A DNA stretch of 64,000 nt from Streptococcus urinalis 2285-97 (GCF_000188055.2 NZ_AEUZ02000001.1:758001-822000), one strand, 5' to 3'; shown: positions 40,956-50,108, numbered from the stretch's first letter. Notes: generated from the sequence alone by a model not told the origin. Program-made: numbers and translations.

Positions 40956-41546
40956 ATGGGAGAAAAACAAATGAGACAACATATGCTGAAATGTTATCCT
41001 CAGTATTTTGAAGCGGTAAAAAGTGGTATCAAAAATTTTGAATGTCGCTATAACGATAGAGATTTTAAGGTTGGCGATGAATTATTATTGAGAGAATATG
41101 ATCCAAAACAAGGATATACGGATCGATGCATAGTTAGAAAAATAACCTATGTTTTATCGGACTTTACCGGTTTAAAAGATGGCTATGTGATTTTAGAGTT
41201 GGCTAAGAGAGAGTCAAGTGAAATTGAACGAGAAAGAGCCTTTGATATCCTTAAAAGAAAAAACAGAGTGTTATCAACAAAAAATACAGAGTTAGAAGTT
41301 GATAATCTAGCTAAAGAATTTGAAATAAGGCTGTTAAAAACTGCTTTTGGAACTATTATAAAAGGTATTGCAAGTAAAGAAGTAGCAGTAAATTTGTTTG
41401 ATTTATCTATGCAAAAGTTTAAGTTTAGATTGTCTGAGGTGTCAGTAGATAAAGCAAGCTCAGATAAAGTATACATAAAACAAATCAAGCAAGACTTTGA
41501 GCAGATTGAAAGTGAATTAGAAAGAAGAATTAGAACGGAGCAATAA
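40956..41546 (+). CDS. DUF3850 (ASCH-like) protein with helical tail, 196 aa
   Basis: The N-terminal 80 residues (HMLKCYPQYFEAVKSGIKNF, ECRYNDRDFKVGDELLLREY) match DUF3850, an ASCH/PUA-like RNA-binding fold. Residues 85-196 are helical and charged, an unusual extension, as DUF3850 proteins are often only about 80-100 aa. ASCH folds bind RNA or modified bases. Role here unknown. ATG follows TAGGAGGATTTAAAA. Confidence 0.8.
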   Translation: MGEKQMRQHMLKCYPQYFEAVKSGIKNFECRYNDRDFKVGDELLLREYDPKQGYTDRCIVRKITYVLSDFTGLKDGYVILELAKRESSEIERERAFDILKRKNRVLSTKNTELEVDNLAKEFEIRLLKTAFGTIIKGIASKEVAVNLFDLSMQKFKFRLSEVSVDKASSDKVYIKQIKQDFEQIESELERRIRTEQ

Positions 41547-41899
41547 TGGGAATAATAGAATTAGATGCAAAATACTTCGCAAACTTCGGTAAAGTCCCCC
41601 CTTATAAAGCGACAGAAATAATTGGAAAAGGCTATCCAGATGATTTTATCACCCCAGGAGAGGAAAAGAACTTCCTTATTTTGAATCAAGAAAAAGCATG
41701 GATTGTCCATGCAGATTCATTAGTATCTGTAGCTGAAGAGTTAGAAGGATTCTTAGGGATGTCCGTGGATGATTTCATTATGGTTTCTCTTGGAACACCG
41801 TATCATAAGAGATTTATATTTAATGATGATTACGAGATTTGGGAAAGCTACTTTAAAAAATTAAGAGAGGCCTATTATTCGGACCAATCTTTTAAATAG
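41546..41899 (+). CDS. Hypothetical element protein, 117 aa
   Basis: It reads MGIIELDAKYFANFGKVPPY and later AWIVHADSLVSVAEELEGFL. Soluble, acidic. No family recognised. ATG overlaps the previous stop by one base. Its last 25 bp overlap a convergent reverse gene. Confidence 0.5.
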   Translation: MGIIELDAKYFANFGKVPPYKATEIIGKGYPDDFITPGEEKNFLILNQEKAWIVHADSLVSVAEELEGFLGMSVDDFIMVSLGTPYHKRFIFNDDYEIWESYFKKLREAYYSDQSFK

Positions 41900-42786
41900 A
41901 ATTTATTTAAAAGATTACTGTCGGGGGTCTCTCCTTTTAAGAGACGGATTTTTAAATTTGAAGTGACGAAAAATTTTCCCCAAATATAGAGATGGAAGGG
42001 CTCACCAGATTGACAATGTTTTAATAATTTTTGATGTTGCTGGATATTTTCTTTTAAAACATCCGCATTGATAAACACTGCAGGTTTCTCAAAATAGGCA
42101 TCATCAAGTTGACATTTTTGTTCAAATTCTAACAAAATCAAAAGTTGACCATTTTTGTTTCTTACTTTTTTAGCACTAGCTTTACCATGATGGATTTTCT
42201 CCTCAAAAGATAGCTTGTAATGTCCGTGACGCAATTCATAAAAGAAAGAATCTAGTGGTCCAGTTGTACCGTTGAAATTAACGATATCTTTTGGATGTGA
42301 GAGAAAGTGGTTAACGGTTGACGATAATTTTGAAAGACGAGTAGAACGGTGTTTAACTGTTGGAAACTCAAAATCAGATTGATATGTCTGACTGTTTTTC
42401 CCAGTTGAATAGTTCTTCTGAGAAGTTCCAACTTCTTCATAAGATGTTGGGTTACTTGAAGATAAATTGATAATTAAGTCTTCAGAAGGTTTATAAGTAT
42501 GCGTATTTTTTTTCTTAGTAGAGCGTTTTATAACTTTAGTTATTTTAGAAATATTTGGGCATGAGGTGGTGTGCTTGCCATCATATCCACTCCGATATTT
42601 AAAGTATGGAGGAACCTTCCATTTATCTGGAGAGCTTCTTACATTGACTAAGGTTACGGGCACGTCACAGTTTTTATTACACCTGAATTCATCTGAATCA
42701 AGAGGACGCTTATGGAAGTAGGCATAGGCCTCTTGGGGTGATATGTCATCTTTGAAATGTTTCGAATATGCATGGTCGTGTTTCAT
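41875..42786 (-). CDS. Reverse-strand protein with N-terminal Cys/His cluster, 303 aa
   Basis: Near residues 36-80 it has CNKNC and HTTSC with WKVPPYFKYRSGYDG between, the spacing of a small zinc-binding domain. A Ser/Thr/Asn-rich linker and a C-terminal globular part follow (GPLDSFFYELRHGHYKLSFE, EPFHLYIWGKFFVTSNLKIR). The start ATG follows AGAAGAGGTTCTAT. A minus-strand extended -10 (TGGTAAAAT) lies about 40 bp upstream. It is the only reverse gene in this element; accessory or defence function is inference. Confidence 0.65.
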   Translation of the reverse strand: MKHDHAYSKHFKDDISPQEAYAYFHKRPLDSDEFRCNKNCDVPVTLVNVRSSPDKWKVPPYFKYRSGYDGKHTTSCPNISKITKVIKRSTKKKNTHTYKPSEDLIINLSSSNPTSYEEVGTSQKNYSTGKNSQTYQSDFEFPTVKHRSTRLSKLSSTVNHFLSHPKDIVNFNGTTGPLDSFFYELRHGHYKLSFEEKIHHGKASAKKVRNKNGQLLILLEFEQKCQLDDAYFEKPAVFINADVLKENIQQHQKLLKHCQSGEPFHLYIWGKFFVTSNLKIRLLKGETPDSNLLNKFYLKDWSE

Positions 42787-42857
42787 ATATAGAACCTCTT
42801 CTTGTAGTTACTTTATTTTACCACTAATTTATTATTTATAGAAAGCGTGTAATTAAC

Positions 42858-43859
42858 ATGATAGAAAAAATAGAAAAGATTTTTTTGACCATAACAAATG
42901 GTCCACTTGGCCAATTCATTCAACGGATTGTTTCTTGGTTTCAAGAGAATGTTATAAAAAGAAAACTCATCATTTTTAGCCTTTTAATGACGGTGTGGAT
43001 TGGTCTCTTACTTTCAGCGATATTATCTCCGGAAAGGAAAACTTATTCACCAGATCAATTAAAAACGAAGCAAATATTTTCAAATGAATCTGGTGAAATT
43101 AATTTGATTAGTCAGCTCTATTCTCCAGAGACTGGAATTATTGTTCTTCAGTTTGAAACGAATGATGCTACTTCCAATATTGATCGTGGAATTGATACTA
43201 ATAGACTAGAATGGAAGCTCTACTCAAAACAGAAGTCACTAAACGCTACTATGGACGTCGTACCAATCATTGATAAAAAAATATCGGTTATCATACATAA
43301 TGTACCAAAAGATTTTGAAGCTTTTGCTATCGATATCAAAAATAAAACAGTAGTTGTTAAAGATGTTGATGTAGATTTAGATACGACTCCATCCTCAGCT
43401 AGGAGTAACAAATCAGCTCAAAGTTCTCCAACTAGTACAGTTCAGTTTTTTATAGCTAAGGAGAATCCAGAATTAAAATCTAAAGTAATTAAGAATACCA
43501 CACGAGAACAGTTTACTTTATCTGAGATTAAACAGGAACTCAAATTTCAAAAAAGTCAAAAAACCAAGCTAAACAATTCGATTATTAAACTAAAAAATTC
43601 AATTGCTGATGATGAGAGCACAAAAATAAATCTTAATAATGAGGCTAAATATTTATCAGGTGATGACCTTGTTCAGAATCAAAATGATATAGAGTCAATC
43701 AATTCTAATATGGAGTCAAAAAACCAATCCATTGATACTGCTAATCAGAATATAGAAAAAGTAAAAGAAAAAATTAAGTCTCTTAAAAAGAAAGAGGCTG
43801 CTGTTAAAAATGGTACTTTTGAATTCTCTAGTTCAATAGTAACCATTCAAAAGAATTAA
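42858..43859 (+). CDS. Membrane-anchored protein with C-terminal coiled coil, 333 aa
   Basis: One helix near residues 36-56 (RKLIIFSLLMTVWIGLLLSA) is followed by a beta-rich extracellular part and a long coiled coil from residue 220 to 315 (KFQKSQKTKLNNSIIKLKNS). Resembles accessory proteins of Gram-positive transfer systems in layout only. ATG follows AGAAAGCGTGTAATTAAC, a weak ribosome site. Confidence 0.6.
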   Translation: MIEKIEKIFLTITNGPLGQFIQRIVSWFQENVIKRKLIIFSLLMTVWIGLLLSAILSPERKTYSPDQLKTKQIFSNESGEINLISQLYSPETGIIVLQFETNDATSNIDRGIDTNRLEWKLYSKQKSLNATMDVVPIIDKKISVIIHNVPKDFEAFAIDIKNKTVVVKDVDVDLDTTPSSARSNKSAQSSPTSTVQFFIAKENPELKSKVIKNTTREQFTLSEIKQELKFQKSQKTKLNNSIIKLKNSIADDESTKINLNNEAKYLSGDDLVQNQNDIESINSNMESKNQSIDTANQNIEKVKEKIKSLKKKEAAVKNGTFEFSSSIVTIQKN

Positions 43860-43874
43860 GAGTTAAGTTAAATT

Positions 43875-44003
43875 ATGGAAAACGTTTTATATGTTTTGCT
43901 TATCAAATTATTGGGAATACTTGGTCTAACTGTACTATATCTAATTGCTATTTTAATTATAATAATTATTACAATACATAGGAGAATTGAAAATGAAAAC
44001 TAA
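43875..44003 (+). CDS. Membrane peptide, 42 aa
   Basis: ATG at 43875, 15 bp behind the previous gene, encodes MENVLYVLLIKLLGILGLTV and a long hydrophobic run of Ile/Leu, ending RRIENEN. One membrane helix. Ribosome site weak. It overlaps the next start by 11 bp. Confidence 0.4.
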   Translation: MENVLYVLLIKLLGILGLTVLYLIAILIIIIITIHRRIENEN

Positions 44004-44823
44004 ACTAAAAAAGATTATTCCTGAGGATAAAAAAGGAATTCAATTATCATTACTAATTTTTTTTAATTGGCTCATAAAATTTTTGTCTAGATGGACCTTT
44101 TTAATTCTATTAATGATTTGCATCGCTGGTCTTTGTGGTCGTGCTGCTCGGACGAGTGATTCAATTCATTTTATTCATGGAATATTTTTCATTCTTTTGG
44201 TAATAGAACTTTTAAAAATTAGACCAGGTAGAGAGTATAAATCATTAAAAAAAATATTTGAAATATTATTGTTAAATATTTTTTTTACCTCTGCATTAGA
44301 ACAACAACTTACTGTCCCTTTGGTGAATAAAGCCCTTCAATTAACAAGTGTTTTTGCAATTATTTATATACTAGTCAGTTTCTTAAGTACAAAACTTTTA
44401 CACCATTATCTTTATAAAAAAGTTCTAAATAAATCGTATTTAGGTATTCGCAAACCAAGTGATCCTCGAATGCCAGAAGATAATGTCTATAATGATTTTA
44501 AGATTCAAGATGTTAATGAGCGCTTAAAAAAGATTAATCTAAATGCCGTTCAAAATACCTATCATGAGTTTGTTAGATTAGATGAAGTACATTTAGAAGA
44601 AGTTTACTTTAATAAAATTCCTTTTGATATAACAAAAATAGAACGAGAAATAATTTACAATAGGAGTTATCAAAAAATAAATTTAGATTTTCAACTTTAT
44701 CCTCTTGGTTTGCACTATTTTGGACATCGATTGATAAAACTTTCTACAAATTATTCTGATGCTACTTTTTATTATGCCTCTAAACTTTCTCTTAAATTAC
44801 GTAAAAAATTTAATATCAAATAA
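43993..44823 (+). CDS. Multi-pass membrane protein, 276 aa
   Basis: Four or so hydrophobic helices lie between residues 14 and 140 (LLIFFNWLIKFLSRWTFLIL, FIHGIFFILLVIELLKI, FEILLLNIFFTSALEQ, SVFAIIYILVSFLSTKLL), followed by a cytoplasmic domain rich in Asn, Tyr and Lys. ATG 43993 follows ATAGGAGAATTGAAA. No family recognised. A strong terminator follows. Confidence 0.65.
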   Translation: MKTKLKKIIPEDKKGIQLSLLIFFNWLIKFLSRWTFLILLMICIAGLCGRAARTSDSIHFIHGIFFILLVIELLKIRPGREYKSLKKIFEILLLNIFFTSALEQQLTVPLVNKALQLTSVFAIIYILVSFLSTKLLHHYLYKKVLNKSYLGIRKPSDPRMPEDNVYNDFKIQDVNERLKKINLNAVQNTYHEFVRLDEVHLEEVYFNKIPFDITKIEREIIYNRSYQKINLDFQLYPLGLHYFGHRLIKLSTNYSDATFYYASKLSLKLRKKFNIK

Positions 44824-44825
44824 AA

Positions 44826-44865
44826 AAATGAACTTCTAGAGAATACTACTAGAAGTTCATTTTTT
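44826..44865 (+). terminator. Strong Rho-independent terminator
   Basis: TGAACTTCTAG and CTAGAAGTTCA form a perfect 11-bp stem around 9 nt, flanked by A-run and TTTTTT, so it can work in both directions. Confidence 0.85.
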
Positions 44866-44950
44866 ACCGAAAAACTAAAGTTACCCCTTAACACCAAATA
44901 AAAATTTATCACTTATAATGGTTCTATATTTTAGAAAAAGGAGAACACTA

Positions 44951-45217
44951 ATGGCAAGAAAAGATTTATCAAAAATTGATGCGGATCTTGAAACTGCAAA
45001 AGCAAAAGTAGCACTACTTGAAGAGGAAAGGAAAAAAGCTGAGGAAGAAAGCTTTCAAAAAATTGGTCAAGCATATTTTCAACTCAAGCGAAAAATGAAT
45101 AAGACAATTACCCATAAAGAAGTTTTATCTTCAATAAAACAAGAAATTGCTACACTAAAAAATGAGTCAAAAAATTTCCCAGCTGAAGTTCATTTGAGTG
45201 ATAAAAGCGATCAATAA
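44951..45217 (+). CDS. Coiled-coil accessory protein next to oriT, 88 aa
   Basis: ATG 44951 follows AAAAGGAGAACACTA. It reads MARKDLSKIDADLETAKAKV and is helical and charged (VALLEEERKKAEEESFQKIG), with a later KRKMNKTITHKEVLSSIKQE. Its place beside the candidate oriT suggests a mobilisation accessory protein (inference). Confidence 0.55.
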   Translation: MARKDLSKIDADLETAKAKVALLEEERKKAEEESFQKIGQAYFQLKRKMNKTITHKEVLSSIKQEIATLKNESKNFPAEVHLSDKSDQ

Positions 45218-45675
45218 TATTTTGAATTGATCTTAAATTGATAAAAATTCCAACTTTTATCCTAAAAAATAGTGTGCTATAAATCAATTAAAAGATGTGC
45301 TATATGAAAAGAGGGATAAAAAAAGTGTGCTCTAACCTCTTTTTAGGGGTGTGCTATACTGACACACCTTGTGTGTCATAGGTAGGCTATGCCGAGAAAA
45401 TTGGGGACACTGGAAACGTTGATACTATCAACATATCCCGACTAGGGATATCGGTTTCCCTTATGCTCTTTTTTGACTTTAAACACAGATTAGACAATAG
45501 TCTATATCGATTAGTGTTTATGAGTTAAAAAAACCGCAAAAATAGAAAATTTATTTTCGTACTGTTGCGAGGTTTAGGTTTTATTTTTTGCTTCTTTTTG
45601 CTTTTTCCTCGTGAAAAGAAAAAAGAAGGGTGCATTTTTATTGTGCTACATTTTAGAAAATGGAGAAATCTTCAA
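45218..45675. other. Candidate origin of transfer (oriT) region
   Basis: 458 bp without a supported gene. Four direct repeats of the type TGTGCT(A/C)TA lie at 45272, 45296, 45325 and 45349. They are followed by the palindrome TGACACA-CCTTG-TGTGTCA (45360-45378), the hairpin ATATCCC-GACTA-GGGATAT (45433-45451) and spaced arms TAAACAC/GTGTTTA (45480-45520). The region sits directly before relaxosome genes, the usual place of oriT. The nick site is not assignable from sequence alone. Confidence 0.55.
45272..45358 (+). repeat. Four direct repeats in the oriT candidate
   Basis: GTGTGCTATA at 45272 and 45349, TGTGCTATA at 45296, GTGTGCTCTA at 45325. Start-to-start spacing of the TGTGCT core is about 23, 30 and 24 bp. 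Probable binding sites of an accessory protein. Confidence 0.6.
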
Positions 45676-46011
45676 ATGGTAAATATAAATAATAATGTGG
45701 AACTAAAAATTCGTGGTCTCGAAAAACAGGAAGTCGAATTTTTAAAATTACTTGCAAAGAAAAATAAGTTTTCTTCTCTAAACCAATTCTTAGTTTCAAT
45801 TTGTCGAGAAAAAATAGAGGTTGGAAAATTAAATAGAGCAGAACATTTATATATTACATACTTGGAAAATATAAATCAATCCTCGAACTTTATTTTAAAA
45901 CAAACTGAAAAACAAGTTAGACAACTTCAAGAATTTGAAAAACAAATGGATAGCTATGCTGATAAAATCTCAATGTGGTTGGAGTATGAAGGAGAGATAG
46001 AAGATGAGTAA
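45676..46011 (+). CDS. Relaxosome accessory protein, ribbon-helix-helix-like, 111 aa
   Basis: The start at ATG 45676 (GGAG 10 bp upstream) is preferred over a long upstream reading through the oriT region. NVELKIRGLEKQEVEFLKLL and FSSLNQFLVSICREKIE fit a ribbon-helix-helix DNA-binding domain; the rest is a coiled coil. Such proteins bind oriT repeats and position the relaxase. It overlaps the next gene by 8 bp. Confidence 0.65.
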   Translation: MVNINNNVELKIRGLEKQEVEFLKLLAKKNKFSSLNQFLVSICREKIEVGKLNRAEHLYITYLENINQSSNFILKQTEKQVRQLQEFEKQMDSYADKISMWLEYEGEIEDE

Positions 46012-46354
46012 AAAAAACATCCTGATTCGAAATGTTCCTGAATCATCTTTCCATCAACTTCATATGAAATCAAATGATTACCATTTTACAAGCTTTAATG
46101 AATTTATGCTTTCTCAAATAGAAAATATTGTTATTAATGACGGTTTAAACTTGTATCAAAATAAATTTGCTGAGACTTTAGAAAAAATAGTTGAACAACA
46201 AAAAGAAATATTAAATAATCAAAAGCGAATTGAAATAAATCAACTGGCTTTAAAAAATAAACAAATTATTGTTGAAGAATTGACAACTAATTGGCTTCAT
46301 TTTATGGATGATATCGATGCGTTAGCTGCAGAAAGAAATGCAGGAGAGCTATGA
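46004..46354 (+). CDS. Second relaxosome accessory protein, 116 aa
   Basis: KKNILIRNVPESSFHQLHMK and FTSFNEFMLSQIENIVI again fit a ribbon-helix-helix start, followed by a coiled coil (LEKIVEQQKEILNNQKRIEI). Similar layout to the preceding gene, so the pair may be an old duplication. Overlaps the nuclease start by 4 bp. Confidence 0.6.
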   Translation: MSKKNILIRNVPESSFHQLHMKSNDYHFTSFNEFMLSQIENIVINDGLNLYQNKFAETLEKIVEQQKEILNNQKRIEINQLALKNKQIIVEELTTNWLHFMDDIDALAAERNAGEL

Positions 46355-47142
46355 TGAAGAAAAATAAATTTTTTACTGTAATGATTATTTTTTTGTCAAT
46401 TATTTTTGTTCAACCAAGAAGTAGACAATTTCTTGTATCAGTATTTACACATAATGATTTTGCTAGTCAGATTGGTATAAGTAATTCAACTGAAGAAAAA
46501 ATAATAATACTCAGTCCAGAAAATAAAAAAATAAATCAAGAGTTGGTTAATAAAAAATTTGAAGGACAACAAGTTATTCAAGTAAATGACCATGCTCAAT
46601 TTACACCAGAAGAACTGTCACTTAGTAAAAATTCATGGCAAAGTTTCTCACCTCTTGATTATTTAAATCGTGTACAGGTCGCAAATGCGATGTTGGGTAA
46701 AGAAATAATGCCGACTGTTCAGAGAGATGAAAGACTCACTGTAACACCTACAGGGTTTAGGAATAAAAAAATAATTATTAATGGAAAAGATGGCTATCTA
46801 TTTAATAGATGTCATCTCATTGGTTATCAATTAACGGGAGAAAATTCTAATCCTAAAAATTTAATGACAGGAACTCAAAATTTAAACGCAAACTTTGAAG
46901 ATGAAAAATCATCAATGGTCTACTATGAAAATATGGTGGCTCACTATATCAGATTGACAAATCATCATGTGAGATATCGTGTTTCACCACTATTTAAAAA
47001 TGTTGAGATGGTTGCAAGAGGCATTCGTATCGAGGCCCAAAGTGTGGAAGATAATCAGATATCGTTTGATATTTATATTTTTAATGTACAACCAGGATAC
47101 AAAATAAATTATTTAACAGGACATTCCGTAAAGGAAAATTAA
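46351..47142 (+). CDS. Secreted DNA/RNA non-specific endonuclease, EndA-like, 263 aa
   Basis: An N-terminal signal or anchor (KFFTVMIIFLSIIFVQP) is followed by the nuclease core LFNRCHLIGYQLTGENSNPK near residue 151, the NRCHL form of the DRGH motif in streptococcal EndA/Spd nucleases, then LMTGTQNLNANFE with metal-binding Asn. It lies inside the relaxosome gene block. Role could be clearing or processing external DNA, or simple virulence. ATG follows GCAGGAGAGCT. Confidence 0.85.
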   Translation: MMKKNKFFTVMIIFLSIIFVQPRSRQFLVSVFTHNDFASQIGISNSTEEKIIILSPENKKINQELVNKKFEGQQVIQVNDHAQFTPEELSLSKNSWQSFSPLDYLNRVQVANAMLGKEIMPTVQRDERLTVTPTGFRNKKIIINGKDGYLFNRCHLIGYQLTGENSNPKNLMTGTQNLNANFEDEKSSMVYYENMVAHYIRLTNHHVRYRVSPLFKNVEMVARGIRIEAQSVEDNQISFDIYIFNVQPGYKINYLTGHSVKEN

Positions 47143-47152
47143 AGGAGAAAAA

Positions 47153-47620
47153 ATGGCCCAAGAAATTCGCAATAGAAGACATGTTTATTTAACTGATGAA
47201 ACAATATATCAGTTAGCTGAGATTACAGAATTTTTAAAGTCAAGCCAAATGACATTTAAACAGGAACGTAATCATTCACAAATTATTAATCTAATTATTT
47301 CTACTTTTTATGACCTATTTATCAAGGGAAATGAGTCGAAAAATTACTTTGAGTTACTTGGTCAATATCAAAAGGGACAATTTGATTATCTAAATAGAAT
47401 GGAGTCAACACTTAAATCATTTCAAAAACAAATAGATTTACTTCAATATTTAGAGCTAACAAATTTCCATGCAATCTCAAAAGGAACACAATTTGACATT
47501 CAAGATTTAGAATCTATTCATTCAAAAATTGATCCTCAACAACATGAATTAATTGCTCGTATTGAAGATATTATTAAAGCAGATATTGCAAGAGGTCAAA
47601 CTCAAAAACATTATCATTAG
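47153..47620 (+). CDS. Mobilisation accessory protein, 155 aa
   Basis: NRRHVYLTDETIYQLAEITE and RNHSQIINLIISTFYDLFIK could form a ribbon-helix-helix-like start. The middle and end are helical (YLNRMESTLKSFQKQIDLLQ). Directly before the relaxase, 30 bp upstream. ATG follows AAAGGAGAAAAA. Role inferred from position. Confidence 0.6.
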   Translation: MAQEIRNRRHVYLTDETIYQLAEITEFLKSSQMTFKQERNHSQIINLIISTFYDLFIKGNESKNYFELLGQYQKGQFDYLNRMESTLKSFQKQIDLLQYLELTNFHAISKGTQFDIQDLESIHSKIDPQQHELIARIEDIIKADIARGQTQKHYH

Positions 47621-47650
47621 TATTTAGTTATCAATTAGAAGGAGATAACA

Positions 47651-50011
47651 TTGAGTGAACAAACAAGTCCTGGAATAACTTTTATGTTACAGTACACAGA
47701 AGCTAACAGCGGTTACGTGGATTATACCAATCGTTCAGAAGCTGTTTCAATTAATAATGAGTTAGCTTTAACGAAAGATCAAAAAACATTTGAGGATATC
47801 ACTGAAGAACAACTCGTTTCAATTCAAGAAACGGTACCAGAACAAAAACTAAACTTCAAAGAATATATTGATTACATGAATAGATCATATGCTACTGAAA
47901 AACAAAATGAAGATGTGACGGCGATCTTTAACCAAGAATCTAACTATCTTCAAAGAGGAAAGATTTCTGAATTAAAGCAGAATTTAGAAGAAGCTTATAA
48001 GAATAATTCTCTTTTATGGCAGGGTGTTATTTCTTTTGATAATTCTTTTTTAGAAAGTCAAGGTCTGTATGATAAAGCTACTGGTCAAGTTGACCAACAA
48101 GCAATAAAAAATGTGATTAGAGATGCAATGCCAAAAATGATTGAGAAAGAAGGATTATCTGAATCAGCTTTCTGGTGGGGAAACATTCATCTTAATACAG
48201 ATAACATTCATGTTCATATTGGTTTGTCTGAAATTAAATCAGACAGAGAAAAAATATTTTACGCTCCTCGAGGACGGATGGAATATAAGGGGAACTTCTC
48301 CCAAAAATCTATTCAAAAATTTAAAAGTGAAATATATAATGGTTTGATCAATGAAGAAACAAGATCAATTATTTTAAGGCAAGAACAAATTCTTTCAAAT
48401 ATAAAAACAGATCTCTTAAATAATGTGCTAGATCATAGTCAAACAATCACTTCAGCTGAAAAAAATTTTTTGGAACAGGCCTTCAATCATTTACCAAATC
48501 ACCGAGTATCATATAAATCAAATGCGAAAGATTTTGCGGTTAGTAAATTCTTTATTAATAGATATATTGATTCTTATCTTATGAATGAGGGAAAAGCTGA
48601 ATTTGATAACTATCTATCTGAAACAGTAACTTTTTTAAAAACATATGATGCAGCCTATTCAGGAATTAAAGGACAAAAATTTGATAAGTTACGATATGTT
48701 AATGGCCAAGCTATACGTTCTGAAGAATCTTCCCAAGGATATGACTTAGATAAATTATTAAACAAACGTATTAATGAGTTGAGAGAGCGATTAGGAAATA
48801 AAATACTATCAAAGTTTAAAGAAGAGGGCCCGCATTTTCAATCAATTCAGCTGAAAAAAAATTTGGATCAGTTTTCTTTCAAAAATCAAGAAAAAATATT
48901 ATCACAATGTCCAGATGCAAGCGTGATAAAGGATGCTTCGGGATGGCAAAAATTGGGCTTTAAAGTTTCAAAGGATATTAAGCCAATACTGATTTCTAAA
49001 CCAGTGTATGAATCTTATGATAAATATGGAAATGGTATTGGAGAAGTTAGTTACACATTAAAACCATTCTATGATATTAGCCAGGTATATAATGATATAG
49101 CTAATAAGCAATTAAATTTAAAAGATTTATCAATACTCAGTACAAATGAACTACGTCAATTAGTGGATGCTGCAAAGAAGAAAGAAAATCCTAATCAAAA
49201 AGAGCGACAGGAATTAGGGACCTATCGCTTTGCTTTGAAATTAAGAGGTATTGAAGATGAACGTGCTATGCTATTAGTCACTTCCCAGTTACTAAATTCT
49301 GTCCAACCAATTGATAGTGATAAAGCTTTTCTAACTGTCAAAAAAGAAGAAGTGACAGAAAGACTAAAACTAACTGAATTACAGTTAAAGCCCAATTATC
49401 AATTGACCCAAGTAGAACTAAATGAGAAAAAAGAACTAAGTGATAAATATGTCAATTGTGTACAATATCCAATAAAAAAATCAGATGACATCAGTGTTCA
49501 AAAACCCATAAATCAATTATTAAAGGAAATGAAGTCATTAGAAAGCTTAAAGGATGAAACTATTTTGACATATGTAAAAGGTTTTGAAGTTTCTAAAAGT
49601 AACTATATTGAAGAACTGAGAAATCAAATTACTATTTTTAAATTAAAGAATACGATTTATCATAATAATCACTTAATTGAGCAATCGTCTAATAATCAAT
49701 CAGGTGAGTTGCTAAAACAGCAGAATGCAATTCACTTTAAAGAACTAAAAGAATTATATAAAAAGCTAAATCCTCCTGATAAAGAAAGTCAAAACCAGAT
49801 AGCGCAAAGCGTATCTAAACAATTGTCACAGAATCGCCAACAAAAACAAATACTTCAGACTGAAAAAGTCCCATTTAAGCCCAGTAATGATTTTATGAAA
49901 GGGTTATCTAGTGTTCTAAGAGGCGCAGGAAGAAGCAATAAAAAAGCTCTTGAAGAACGTATTAGAAGCGATGAAAGAGCTGAGAGGGAGGAAAGAGGAT
50001 TAGGACTATAG
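47651..50011 (+). CDS. MobP-type relaxase, 786 aa
   Basis: The three-His metal site WGNIHLNTDNIHVHIGLSE (about residues 177-193) is typical of MOB-P relaxases (MobP2-like in Firmicutes ICEs). The catalytic Tyr should be near the N-terminus (TEANSGYVDYTNRSEA). The C-terminal 500 residues are helical, charged and Gln-rich, probably for coupling to the transfer machine. TTG at 47651 follows GAAGGAGATAACA. The enzyme nicks oriT and carries the strand to the recipient. Confidence 0.85.
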   Translation: MSEQTSPGITFMLQYTEANSGYVDYTNRSEAVSINNELALTKDQKTFEDITEEQLVSIQETVPEQKLNFKEYIDYMNRSYATEKQNEDVTAIFNQESNYLQRGKISELKQNLEEAYKNNSLLWQGVISFDNSFLESQGLYDKATGQVDQQAIKNVIRDAMPKMIEKEGLSESAFWWGNIHLNTDNIHVHIGLSEIKSDREKIFYAPRGRMEYKGNFSQKSIQKFKSEIYNGLINEETRSIILRQEQILSNIKTDLLNNVLDHSQTITSAEKNFLEQAFNHLPNHRVSYKSNAKDFAVSKFFINRYIDSYLMNEGKAEFDNYLSETVTFLKTYDAAYSGIKGQKFDKLRYVNGQAIRSEESSQGYDLDKLLNKRINELRERLGNKILSKFKEEGPHFQSIQLKKNLDQFSFKNQEKILSQCPDASVIKDASGWQKLGFKVSKDIKPILISKPVYESYDKYGNGIGEVSYTLKPFYDISQVYNDIANKQLNLKDLSILSTNELRQLVDAAKKKENPNQKERQELGTYRFALKLRGIEDERAMLLVTSQLLNSVQPIDSDKAFLTVKKEEVTERLKLTELQLKPNYQLTQVELNEKKELSDKYVNCVQYPIKKSDDISVQKPINQLLKEMKSLESLKDETILTYVKGFEVSKSNYIEELRNQITIFKLKNTIYHNNHLIEQSSNNQSGELLKQQNAIHFKELKELYKKLNPPDKESQNQIAQSVSKQLSQNRQQKQILQTEKVPFKPSNDFMKGLSSVLRGAGRSNKKALEERIRSDERAEREERGLGL

Positions 50012-50081
50012 TTTTAGGTAAGAAGAAAGCAAAAAACAAGAAGCTATATTTCACCTCAAAACCACACTAATTAAACATATT

Positions 50082-50108
50082 GACTACAAAAAATTGTAGT
50101 CTTTTTTA
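50082..50108 (+). terminator. Rho-independent terminator after the relaxase
   Basis: GACTACAAAAAATTGTAGTC stem followed by TTTTTT. Confidence 0.75.
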
